Origin: UKL13-2 sp031431435
GTDB lineage: Bacteria > Pseudomonadota > Gammaproteobacteria > Burkholderiales > Usitatibacteraceae
DNA: 14,235 bases
Assembly: GCA_031431435.1 (NCBI GenBank)
Contig: JANPDI010000058.1
Location: forward strand, 1 to 14,235
Direction: 5' to 3'
Positions 1-6,564 of this stretch are shown piece by piece. The position numbers and the translations under genes are program-made. The number at the start of each line of letters is the position of its first letter. Within the stretch, counting starts at the first letter, position 1. Under the pieces are notes generated by a model, which searched no databases, was not told the origin of the DNA, and saw only the letters and a program-made list of their open reading frames with translations.

Positions 1-906
1 CGGCTGTTTGGCGTGCCGATCGCCGTGGTCAGCCTGGTTGACGCAAATCGCCAATGGTTCAAGTCCTGTGTCGGCCTGGCTGCAACCGGTACACCGCGAG
101 ATGTCTCGTTTTGTGGCCACGCCATTCTCAATAACGGCATCATGCAGATTGAAGATGCCCGTTGCGACGAACGCTTTCGCGACAATCCCTTGGTGGTGGG
201 CGCGCCGCACATTCGCTTTTATGCCGGTTGCCCGCTGCGCATTACCGGCGGATACAAAATTGGCACCCTGTGTTTGATCGATGCCGTCCCGCGTTTACTC
301 GACGATGAAGAGTGCGGTCTGCTGCAAGATCTGGCCAGAATGGTTGAACAGGAATTGTCCGCCGTGCAACAGGCGACCATGGACGAATTGACCATGTTAT
401 CCAACCGCCGCGGTTTTGAATCGTTGGCGCAACACTCACTCAACACCTGTAAGCGCATCGACGTACCGGCCTCCTTGCTGTTTTTTGACCTGAATAAATT
501 CAAACAAATCAACGACCACTATGGCCACGCCGAGGGTGACGTGGCGCTAAAAACGTTCGCCGATGTGTTGCGCATGCAGCTGCGTGAGAGTGATGTTGTT
601 GGCCGCCTGGGTGGAGACGAATTTGTCGCGTTATTGACCGGACTGAACGGCTTTTGCGCCGACGAAATTGTCGACCGTCTGCAGCAGGCATTGTTCGAGG
701 CAGGCGAAACCGAGCCTCGCGGCTACAATATTGAATTCAGTGTCGGCCAGGTCGATTACAACGTTGACCGGCACGTTTCAATCGGTTGCATGTTGGCCGA
801 AGCCGACAAGGCAATGTACGCCAACAAACGTGCGGCAGGCAAAAGAGCGACGCTTGTTCGGCATCGGCAGCATGCCGAAACCGCACAAATCGGCATCAGC
901 GCCTAG
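1..906 (+). CDS. GAF-GGDEF diguanylate cyclase, 5' end cut by window edge
   Basis: The frame is open from base 1 to the TAG at 904-906, so the start lies outside the window; the GTG at 13 is in frame but falls inside the domain. Visible residues 1-120 are a GAF sensor domain: the opening LFGVPIAVVSLVDANRQWFK is a very common GAF signature. A GGDEF domain follows from about residue 128 (DELTMLSNRRGF) to 285. The active-site GGDEF is at visible residues 204-208, so the enzyme should make cyclic di-GMP from two GTP. An RESD motif at 195-198, five residues before GGDEF, matches the RxxD inhibitory I-site, so product inhibition is likely. No membrane segment is visible, so it is probably cytosolic. 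The GAF ligand cannot be told. The gene converges on the hydrolase, with 27 bp between the two stops. The class is certain; the physiological output is unknown. Confidence 0.93.
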   Translation, partial: RLFGVPIAVVSLVDANRQWFKSCVGLAATGTPRDVSFCGHAILNNGIMQIEDARCDERFRDNPLVVGAPHIRFYAGCPLRITGGYKIGTLCLIDAVPRLLDDEECGLLQDLARMVEQELSAVQQATMDELTMLSNRRGFESLAQHSLNTCKRIDVPASLLFFDLNKFKQINDHYGHAEGDVALKTFADVLRMQLRESDVVGRLGGDEFVALLTGLNGFCADEIVDRLQQALFEAGETEPRGYNIEFSVGQVDYNVDRHVSIGCMLAEADKAMYANKRAAGKRATLVRHRQHAETAQIGISA

Positions 907-933
907 GCGGCGCGCGGTTGTCGCAAGCAAGAC

Positions 934-1743
934 TTATCTGGACGGCGTGGCCGGCGGGGACAACACCCAGTCGGCAACCGCCTGATAGGCCCTTGCCTCG
1001 CTGCCGCTAAACTGGTGGGCGCTGTTGCTGCCGCAGTCTGCAATCGTCTCAACAGGACGGGACGGGCCGTCAATCGTGACAAATTCATAGCGCCGCCCGA
1101 TGTCTTTCACGTCGGCGTACGGCAAACAGGTATCGTCACGATGGTGAACCACCAGCACCGGGATTTTTGACAAGGCCTTCATTCGTGGCGCATCAAGCAC
1201 CGCACCGGCGCACGATAACAACGCCACCCCTTGCAGGCGGGCACCCCAGCGCCCACTCTCCGCGGCGCTGATGTTGCTCGCGGAACGGCAACCATTGCTG
1301 AAGCCAAGCACGGTCACCCGCGCCACGGGGTAGCGCCGCATGACCACCTCCATGACCGCACGCACATCCGTAACGTGATCCCGGCCTTCCCGCCATTCGC
1401 TCGAAATTCCCTGCGCATGATCGCTGGGCGCACCCACCGCCACCACCACACCCAGTTTTTCGGCAAAAAAACCGCGCAACGCAAGCCGTTCCGGCCGTTG
1501 TGTTTTGATGCCCTCAACTGCCGCCGGAATGGTGCCCGCCGCACCGGTCAACAGCAGTAGGATATGTTTCACGTCATCGGGATTGGCGGCGCGTTTCCCG
1601 GCATCCACAACAATGCTCAGCACGTAGGGTTGCTTGACACCCGGCCGGCTTTCAATAGTGCCGCCGGTTTCGAGCCAGGCGGCGCCGGCCTGCGCACAAA
1701 AAAGTGTCGCGAAAAAAACAGCCAGCTGAAATCGACAACGCAT
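934..1743 (-). CDS. Secreted alpha/beta-fold hydrolase, uncharacterised
   Basis: A protein of 269 residues. The N-terminus (about residues 1-21, two Arg then a hydrophobic stretch ending AQAGA) looks like a Sec signal peptide, so the protein is probably periplasmic. GFSNG at 147-151 fits the GxSxG nucleophile elbow with Ser149. The HHRDD segment (200-204) provides a likely catalytic Asp, and His243 in SAHQF is placed to complete the triad. LLLLTGAAG (62-70) resembles the strand and oxyanion region of the fold. Four cysteines in the mature part (152, 178, 206, 237) could form disulfides after export. The substrate is not deducible; esterase or dienelactone-hydrolase-like activity is only a fold-level guess. 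The ATG is preceded by a CAGG about 9 nt upstream. It lies 212 bp downstream of the DSGLG-repeat gene on the same strand, so co-transcription is possible but not shown. Confidence 0.85.
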   Translation of the reverse strand: MRCRFQLAVFFATLFCAQAGAAWLETGGTIESRPGVKQPYVLSIVVDAGKRAANPDDVKHILLLLTGAAGTIPAAVEGIKTQRPERLALRGFFAEKLGVVVAVGAPSDHAQGISSEWREGRDHVTDVRAVMEVVMRRYPVARVTVLGFSNGCRSASNISAAESGRWGARLQGVALLSCAGAVLDAPRMKALSKIPVLVVHHRDDTCLPYADVKDIGRRYEFVTIDGPSRPVETIADCGSNSAHQFSGSEARAYQAVADWVLSPPATPSR

Positions 1744-1848
1744 TTTTTACGCCTGATCGGTTTGGGGAACCGCCACAGGATATACCGACTTTTAACAGAC
1801 CGGTACCAAAATATGTACAACCAACGCGCCGGCACCAGCGGCATTTTT

Positions 1849-1912
1849 CACGGCATCTTGCACACTATTTCGCACGGCATTTTGCACACTATGTCGCACG
1901 GCAAAAATGTCG
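1849..1912. repeat. 24-bp tandem repeat, two full units and a partial third
   Basis: Units at 1849-1872 and 1873-1896 match at 22 of 24 bases. A degenerate third copy (CACGGC, then AATGTCG) continues to 1912. The array lies in the 212-bp gap between the stop of the DSGLG-repeat gene and the start of the hydrolase. A plus-strand reading frame through it gives an eight-residue repeat (GILHTISH, GILHTMSH), but that frame is antisense to the hydrolase and is not considered coding. No function is evident. It may be slipped-strand duplication in a leader region. Confidence 0.75.
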
Positions 1913-1955
1913 CCCCGCGTTGGTCCCGCAAGCCCACCGGTCATGCAGGTCTTGC

Positions 1956-2291
1956 TTAGCGTGTCGCGATGGTTACGGCCACCGGCTTGGTGCTGACCAA
2001 TGCCGTTTGTGGCTTGCGATAAACGGGTACATCACCCAGTCCGCTGTCGAGTTTCTCGCCGGGGATTTTTATCGCAATCTGTTGCGACGCCGCTTTTGCG
2101 GGCGTGTAAGTGTGTTTCCAGTCGCGATAATGCGGCAGTTCACCAAGTCCGCTATCGACTTTTTCACCCGGGAACGAAGCGCCTTTACGTGTCTTGTCTG
2201 CCTGCGGTGGTTCCGCACCGGCCATTGTGGTGGCAACCAGCAGCCCTGCCAGCGCAGCCATTTTGTGGAAAAGGAATTTGGCTTGTTTCAT
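1956..2291 (-). CDS. Small exported protein with two DSGLG repeats, unknown function
   Basis: A protein of 111 residues if it starts at the ATG ending at 2291. That start has an AGGA about 9 nt upstream and directly precedes a good signal peptide (residues 1-26, cleavage likely after AGA). The open frame extends 25 codons further upstream to 2366, but that extension lacks signal-peptide character and is rejected. The mature part has two 19-residue repeats at 40-58 and 76-94, sharing PGEK, DSGLG, P and YR (12 of 19 positions identical) and separated by a 17-residue Ala/Lys/Gln-rich linker. There are no cysteines, no membrane segment after the signal and no catalytic motif that I recognise. The repeats may bind a ligand or partner, but this is inference. 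It lies between recN and the hydrolase on the same strand. I do not recognise the family by name. Confidence 0.72.
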   Translation of the reverse strand: MKQAKFLFHKMAALAGLLVATTMAGAEPPQADKTRKGASFPGEKVDSGLGELPHYRDWKHTYTPAKAASQQIAIKIPGEKLDSGLGDVPVYRKPQTALVSTKPVAVTIATR

Positions 2292-2596
2292 GGCGTTGTC
2301 CTGTTCAGAGTGGGTGGATGTGGCCGATGCAACCGGCATCAGCGCGGCACGATAAAAACGCGCCATGTATGCTTAACGGCCTGAACGGCTAAAACTTGAA
2401 TTGGCCGGGTCGAGGCAAGCGCCACACCACATCCGGCCATATGGTCGATTCAAGGTGCAATAACCACGCGGCGATTAGGGCACTTTTGCCTGCAAGCGCG
2501 CACCCGCTGGCGGCTTTTGCCATTCGGGGTGCTGGCTCAGATCCGCCCGGCGAGTCGACCGACGCGATGACGACGGTGGTGACGGCGGAACCCCGT
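2292..2596. other. Intergenic spacer between recN and the DSGLG-repeat gene
   Basis: This stretch of about 305 bp probably holds the 3' end of the recN transcript and the promoter of the small gene. A short inverted repeat at 2581-2597 (GACGG/CCGTC, 7-nt loop) touches the recN stop but has no T-run, so it is not a convincing terminator. A TATCGT hexamer on the minus strand near 2350 could be a -10 element, but no good -35 accompanies it. The frames crossing the spacer have no recognisable protein features. Nothing else is supported. Confidence 0.5.
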
Positions 2597-4291
2597 CTAC
2601 GATTTTGACGACGGCTGGACTGACGCCATGGCGAGCATTTCCTCGGCCGCCTTTTTGGTCGCCGCAGTGATGGTGATGCCGCCCAACATGCGCGCGATTT
2701 CGTCAACCCGGGCTTTTTTATTCAGCGTCATGATCGAGGTGGTGACAATACCGTCGATTGCCTTTTTGGTGACCTGCAGTTGATTGACCGCACACGCGGC
2801 GACTTGCGGCAAATGGGTCACCGCCAGCACCTGATGGGTATTTTCCTCTTTGCCCCCAAGTGCGCGCAATAGCCGTCCCACCACTTCCGCCACACGGCCG
2901 CCAATGCCGGCATCAACTTCGTCAAATATCATGGTGGTGACGCCGCCTTTGGCCGAAGCCATCATCTGAATGGCGAGCGAGACCCGTGACAATTCACCAC
3001 CCGAGGCGAATTTGGCGAGTGAACCCAGTGTCTGCCCTTCAAACGCCGCCACCTGAAATTCACAGCTTTCGAGCCCGCTGGCCGACGCATCGCGCGGCGA
3101 AAATTCGATTGCAAACCTGCCTCCCGGCATGGCCAGCGTTTGTAATGATGATGAGACTTCCGCCGAGAATTTTTTGGCCGCGCTCTGCCGTGACTTGGTG
3201 AGTTTTTTGGCGGCTGCCAGATAAGCGGCTTCCGCTTCGCGCTCTTTGGCGATCAGATCGTCCAGCGATTGACCGCCGCCGAGTGCGGCCAGCCGGTCGC
3301 GTTTTTGCTGTAAAAATTCTGGCATCCGGCTCGGATCGACACGAAATTTGCGGGAAATTTCCTGCACATCGCTGATGTCACGATCCAGTTCGGCAAGGCG
3401 CGCCGGATCAACATCAAGCCGGCGCAAATAGTGGCGCAGACCCGCTACGGCTTCACGCAGTTCGACACCGGCACTGTTGATCAATTCGAGGGGCTCGTTG
3501 AGCGCGGGGTCGGTTTCAGCCGCGTTGAACAGGTCGGCGGCCAGATCCTCGATTTGCGAAATGGCCGCATTGTCAGCCTCCGCCAGACCATCAATGGCGG
3601 CCTCGGTGCTGGCGATCAATCCGGCGGCATTGGCCAGACGACGTTGCTCCGCCAACGTCTCCTCCCAGCGCGGCATTGTGAAGTTGAGTTTTTCGACCTC
3701 GCCAATCTGCCAGGTAAGATCTTCAAATTCTCTTGTGATGGCGGCTTCGTTGGCTTCGCGGGCGAGACGAATATTATTCAGCTGTGACCATGCACCGTGT
3801 TTGTCGGCGGTTTCACCAAGCAGCGCCTCGTTGTTTGCAAAATCGTCGAGCAGGCTAAGCTGGGCGTCACGTTTTAGCAGGCTTTGATGTTCATGCTGGC
3901 CGTGAATATCAACCAAGCGCTCGGATAAATCGCGCATTTGCGAAAGTGTCACACTGGTGCCGTTGATGAACGACTTTGAGCGGCCGGTGGCGTCGATGAC
4001 GCGGCGAAACAAACAGACATTGCTGTCATCGTCGGCGAGTTCATTGTCGACCAGCCAGCGGCGCGCCGGTTGGTTGTTGATCAAATCAAATTCCGCCGAT
4101 ATCTCGGCTTTGTTTTGACCGACCCTGACCGGATTGCCATCTGCGCGTGCGCCAAGCGCCAGCGACAGCGCATCAATCAGAATCGATTTGCCGGCACCGG
4201 TTTCACCGGTTAGCGCGGTAAAGCCCGCGTCAAAATCGAGTTCCAGACTGTCAACAATGACAAAGTCGCGGATGGTGAGGGATCTGAGCAT
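2597..4291 (-). CDS. recN: DNA repair ATPase RecN
   Basis: A protein of 564 residues, the usual RecN length. It is an SMC-like ATPase that acts early in double-strand-break repair by recombination, bridging DNA ends on the nucleoid. The start MLRSLTIRDFVIVDSLELDF is the typical family N-terminus. Walker A is GETGAGKS at 29-36. A long coiled-coil-rich centre (about 150-380) follows. The ABC signature ASGGELSRVS lies near residue 430 and Walker B MIFDEVDAGIGG near 455, with a following His-containing switch region (VTHLPQVAA). All key motifs are present, so the gene looks intact. No Shine-Dalgarno is visible: the bases before the ATG are four ACC triplets. A palindromic repeat lies just upstream, and I see no clear LexA box (CTGT-N8-ACAG) there. 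nadK lies upstream on the same strand. Confidence 0.97.
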   Translation of the reverse strand: MLRSLTIRDFVIVDSLELDFDAGFTALTGETGAGKSILIDALSLALGARADGNPVRVGQNKAEISAEFDLINNQPARRWLVDNELADDDSNVCLFRRVIDATGRSKSFINGTSVTLSQMRDLSERLVDIHGQHEHQSLLKRDAQLSLLDDFANNEALLGETADKHGAWSQLNNIRLAREANEAAITREFEDLTWQIGEVEKLNFTMPRWEETLAEQRRLANAAGLIASTEAAIDGLAEADNAAISQIEDLAADLFNAAETDPALNEPLELINSAGVELREAVAGLRHYLRRLDVDPARLAELDRDISDVQEISRKFRVDPSRMPEFLQQKRDRLAALGGGQSLDDLIAKEREAEAAYLAAAKKLTKSRQSAAKKFSAEVSSSLQTLAMPGGRFAIEFSPRDASASGLESCEFQVAAFEGQTLGSLAKFASGGELSRVSLAIQMMASAKGGVTTMIFDEVDAGIGGRVAEVVGRLLRALGGKEENTHQVLAVTHLPQVAACAVNQLQVTKKAIDGIVTTSIMTLNKKARVDEIARMLGGITITAATKKAAEEMLAMASVQPSSKS

Positions 4292-4315
4292 GGTGGTGGT
4301 GGTTGATATTTATTT

Positions 4316-4410
4316 GCCGCAGATGAACGCCGATAAGATCAAAAACGAATTCCATACTGTTGCGTAATTGCCTTTGACTTTATCTGCGTTCATCGGCGTT
4401 TATCTGCGGC
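4316..4410. repeat. Palindromic dispersed-repeat-like element between nadK and recN
   Basis: The arms at 4316-4336 and 4390-4410 are inverted copies matching at 19 of 21 bases, built on the word GCCGCAGATGAACGCCGATA. The right arm carries one additional unit (ATCTGCGTTCATCGGCG), so short words repeat directly as well as inversely. Sequence of the ATCTGCGTTCATCTGCGG type is, from general knowledge, a frequent intergenic repeat in many bacterial genomes. It fills most of the 132-bp gap between the nadK stop and the recN start. It could form a large hairpin in the nadK-recN transcript and reduce read-through, but it lacks the T-run of an intrinsic terminator. Confidence 0.75.
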
Positions 4411-4423
4411 TCTGAATGTTTTA

Positions 4424-5326
4424 TCAGGAATTTCGTTCGGCCCAATGCAGTTTGCTGCGCAGCATCGCATAGTAGGAATGGCCGATCGGATGCAACAGCT
4501 TTAACGGATGGTCATGACCACACACCGTCACAACGTCGTCCGTTTCCGGGTCAAAAAATGATTGCACGTCAAAATTCACCCGCGAGTTGTGGGCACGCAT
4601 CAACCGGATACGGACCTCACTATCACTTGGAATGGCCACCGGCCGGTTGGACAGCGTGTGCGGTGAAATCGGCACCAGCCCGATGGCCGGCAGGCTCGGA
4701 TGCAGGATCGGCCCGCCGGTGGACAATGCATAGGCGGTGGAACCGGTCGGCGTGGTCACAATCAGGCCGTCGGCACGCAGGCTGTAGACAAATTCACCGT
4801 TGACCTCGACGGCAAATTCGATCATCGAGCCCATCGCACCACGGCTGACCACCACGTCGTTTAACGCGACGGTCGAAAAAATCGACTTGCCATCGCGGGT
4901 GATATCCGCGTCAAGCAGTAAACGCGACTCTTCGGTGTATTCACCATCGAGCATCGCCGCCAGCATCGGCTGCATCGATTCAGCGGGAATATCGGTCAAA
5001 AACCCGAGTGTGCCCAGATTGATGCCAACCAGCGGGACGTTTTTATCGGCCACCAAACGGGCGATACCGAGCAACGTGCCATCGCCACCAAGGGCAATGG
5101 CCAGATCAGCGCCGTCAAACAGGGTTTCAAGCGGCAGGCAGGCCGCGGGCGGGGTATCGGCCAACGTTGCCGTCGTCTGGTCCATCCGCACGGTCAGGCC
5201 ACGTTCGCGCAAAAACTGGTGCAACTGGTTGAGCGGCTTTTCAACGCCCACACCGTCGGGCTTGCCGACAATGCAAACAATTTTGAACCGTTTTGGCGGG
5301 TTGGTTGGTTTTGGCGGTTTTGACAT
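4424..5326 (-). CDS. nadK: NAD kinase (ATP-NAD kinase)
   Basis: A protein of 300 residues. It phosphorylates NAD+ to NADP+ in the cytosol, the only route to NADP in most bacteria. The family motifs are all present: GGDGT at 80-84, NLGTLGFLTD at 103-112, LND at 155-157, and the glycine/threonine-rich block DGLIVTTPTGSTAYALSTGG at 186-205, which binds substrate and contributes to catalysis. The N-terminus has a Pro/Lys-rich extension of about 12 residues before the first strand. A stop codon lies just upstream in frame, so translation cannot start earlier. No Shine-Dalgarno is visible before the ATG. It is divergent from hrcA (59-bp gap) and upstream of recN on the same strand, a classical proteobacterial arrangement. 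Confidence 0.97.
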   Translation of the reverse strand: MSKPPKPTNPPKRFKIVCIVGKPDGVGVEKPLNQLHQFLRERGLTVRMDQTTATLADTPPAACLPLETLFDGADLAIALGGDGTLLGIARLVADKNVPLVGINLGTLGFLTDIPAESMQPMLAAMLDGEYTEESRLLLDADITRDGKSIFSTVALNDVVVSRGAMGSMIEFAVEVNGEFVYSLRADGLIVTTPTGSTAYALSTGGPILHPSLPAIGLVPISPHTLSNRPVAIPSDSEVRIRLMRAHNSRVNFDVQSFFDPETDDVVTVCGHDHPLKLLHPIGHSYYAMLRSKLHWAERNS

Positions 5327-5385
5327 GATGGTTGATTAAATCACACTCCACCTATGGTAAAAATAGGCCTGTATATTGAACCGCT

Positions 5386-6399
5386 ATGATTAACGACCGC
5401 GCGCAGACCCTGCTGAAATTTCTCGTTGAGCGACATATCGCCGACGGGCAACCGATCGGCTCGCGCACGCTGTCCAAGTTTTCCGGCATGGAACTGTCGG
5501 CAGCGTCGATTCGCAATGTCATGGCCGATCTGGAAGAGCAGGGATTTATCGCCAGCCCGCATACGTCGGCCGGCCGTGTCCCGACGCCGAAGGGTTATCG
5601 TTATTTTGTTGATACCCTGCTGACCATCCAGCCGATCCAGCAGATTGATCAAACACAGCTACAGGAGCATATCCGCCCGGATGATCCGCGCCAGGTGGTG
5701 ATTGCGGCGTCCAACCTGTTGTCGGAGCTGACACATTTTGCCGGCGTGGTCATGACGCCGCGTCGTGCCGGCGTTGGCTTGAAACACGTCGAATTCATGC
5801 CGCTGTCGGAGCGGCGGGTGTTGCTGATCATTGTTGCCACCGACGGTGACGTACAAAATCGTATTTTGGTCACCGAGAAGCCGTTCTCACCGTCGCAATT
5901 GATCGAGGCCGCGAATTACATCAATGCGCATTATTCCGGCGTCGATTTTGACCTGCTGAACGACCGCGTCAAAAATGAATTGTCGGAATTGCACCGCGAC
6001 ATCTCAACGCTGATGGCAGCGGTGGTGGAAGCACGCGGCAGCGGATCGGACGCTTCCGGCGTGGTGGTTTCGGGCGAACGCAATCTGCTCAACGTCAACG
6101 ATATTTCATCGAACATGTCGAGCCTCAAGCGGCTGTTCAATTTGTTTGAAGCCAAGTCACAATTGTTTGAACTACTCGATTTATCGCAACGCGCCGACGG
6201 CGTGAAAATTTTTATCGGCGGCGAATCCGACACCATGCCGCTTGACGAATTTTCACTGGTGTCGGCGCCGTATGAAGTTGACGGCGAAATTGTCGGCACG
6301 GTCGGCGTCATCGGCCCGACCCGCATGGCCTACGAACGTGTCATCCCGATTGTGGATGTGACGGCAAAACTATTGTCTGCGGCGCTATCTCAACACTAA
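5386..6399 (+). CDS. hrcA: Heat-inducible transcription repressor HrcA
   Basis: A protein of 337 residues, full length. HrcA binds CIRCE operators (TTAGCACTC-N9-GAGTGCTAA) and represses chaperone genes, with GroE needed for its activity. Residues 1-75 form the winged helix-turn-helix: SRTLSKFSGMELSAASIRNV and then DLEEQGFIASPHTSAGRVPT are hallmark sequences. The remainder fits the GAF-like and dimerisation parts, including FNLFEAKSQL and the final TRMAYERVIPIVD. No CIRCE sequence is visible before hrcA, grpE or dnaK, so its targets, probably groESL, lie outside the window. No Shine-Dalgarno is visible. A TATATT hexamer ends 8 nt before the ATG. hemH follows 165 bp downstream. Confidence 0.97.
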   Translation: MINDRAQTLLKFLVERHIADGQPIGSRTLSKFSGMELSAASIRNVMADLEEQGFIASPHTSAGRVPTPKGYRYFVDTLLTIQPIQQIDQTQLQEHIRPDDPRQVVIAASNLLSELTHFAGVVMTPRRAGVGLKHVEFMPLSERRVLLIIVATDGDVQNRILVTEKPFSPSQLIEAANYINAHYSGVDFDLLNDRVKNELSELHRDISTLMAAVVEARGSGSDASGVVVSGERNLLNVNDISSNMSSLKRLFNLFEAKSQLFELLDLSQRADGVKIFIGGESDTMPLDEFSLVSAPYEVDGEIVGTVGVIGPTRMAYERVIPIVDVTAKLLSAALSQH

Positions 6400-6495
6400 G
6401 AAAAAGTTGCCCGATACCGACAGATATGACATTACGTAAACGACAACCCGCATTGACCGTGCAAGCTTCTGCCGTCAATCATCCACTGCCAATTT

Positions 6496-6546
6496 AAAAC
6501 ACGCCATTCTACGGGTGTTTTCAGCCATTTTTGCCTGAAAACGCCC
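6496..6546 (+). promoter_or_regulatory. Overlapping alternative hairpins in the hemH leader
   Basis: Stem A pairs AAAACAC (6496-6502) with GTGTTTT (6515-6521). Stem B pairs GGGTGTTTTCAG (6513-6524) with CTGAAAACGCCC (6535-6546), 11 Watson-Crick pairs plus one G-U and a 10-nt loop. The two share bases 6515-6521, so only one can form at a time. Stem B ends 18 nt before the hemH ATG. Neither stem is followed by a T-run. This could be a regulated leader or simply hrcA 3'-end structure. No riboswitch class is recognised. Confidence 0.5.
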
Positions 6547-6564
6547 GCCAATCAAAGACTCTTA

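Noticed and set aside
1564..1959. Plus-strand open frame of 131 codons through the tandem repeat
   Set aside because: It is largely antisense to the well-supported hydrolase, and the peptide has no domain or signal; the repeat explains its regular part.
2292..2366. 25-codon upstream extension of the DSGLG-repeat protein
   Set aside because: It would bury the signal peptide; the downstream ATG has a good AGGA at the right distance.
1704..2384. Long plus-strand open frame of 226 codons opposite the DSGLG-repeat gene
   Set aside because: Arg/Cys/His-rich composition typical of an antisense shadow; the minus-strand gene has a signal peptide, Shine-Dalgarno and internal repeats.
4292..4423. LexA (SOS) box upstream of recN
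   Set aside because: No CTGT-N8-ACAG match; the CTGT near 4357 lacks the second half.
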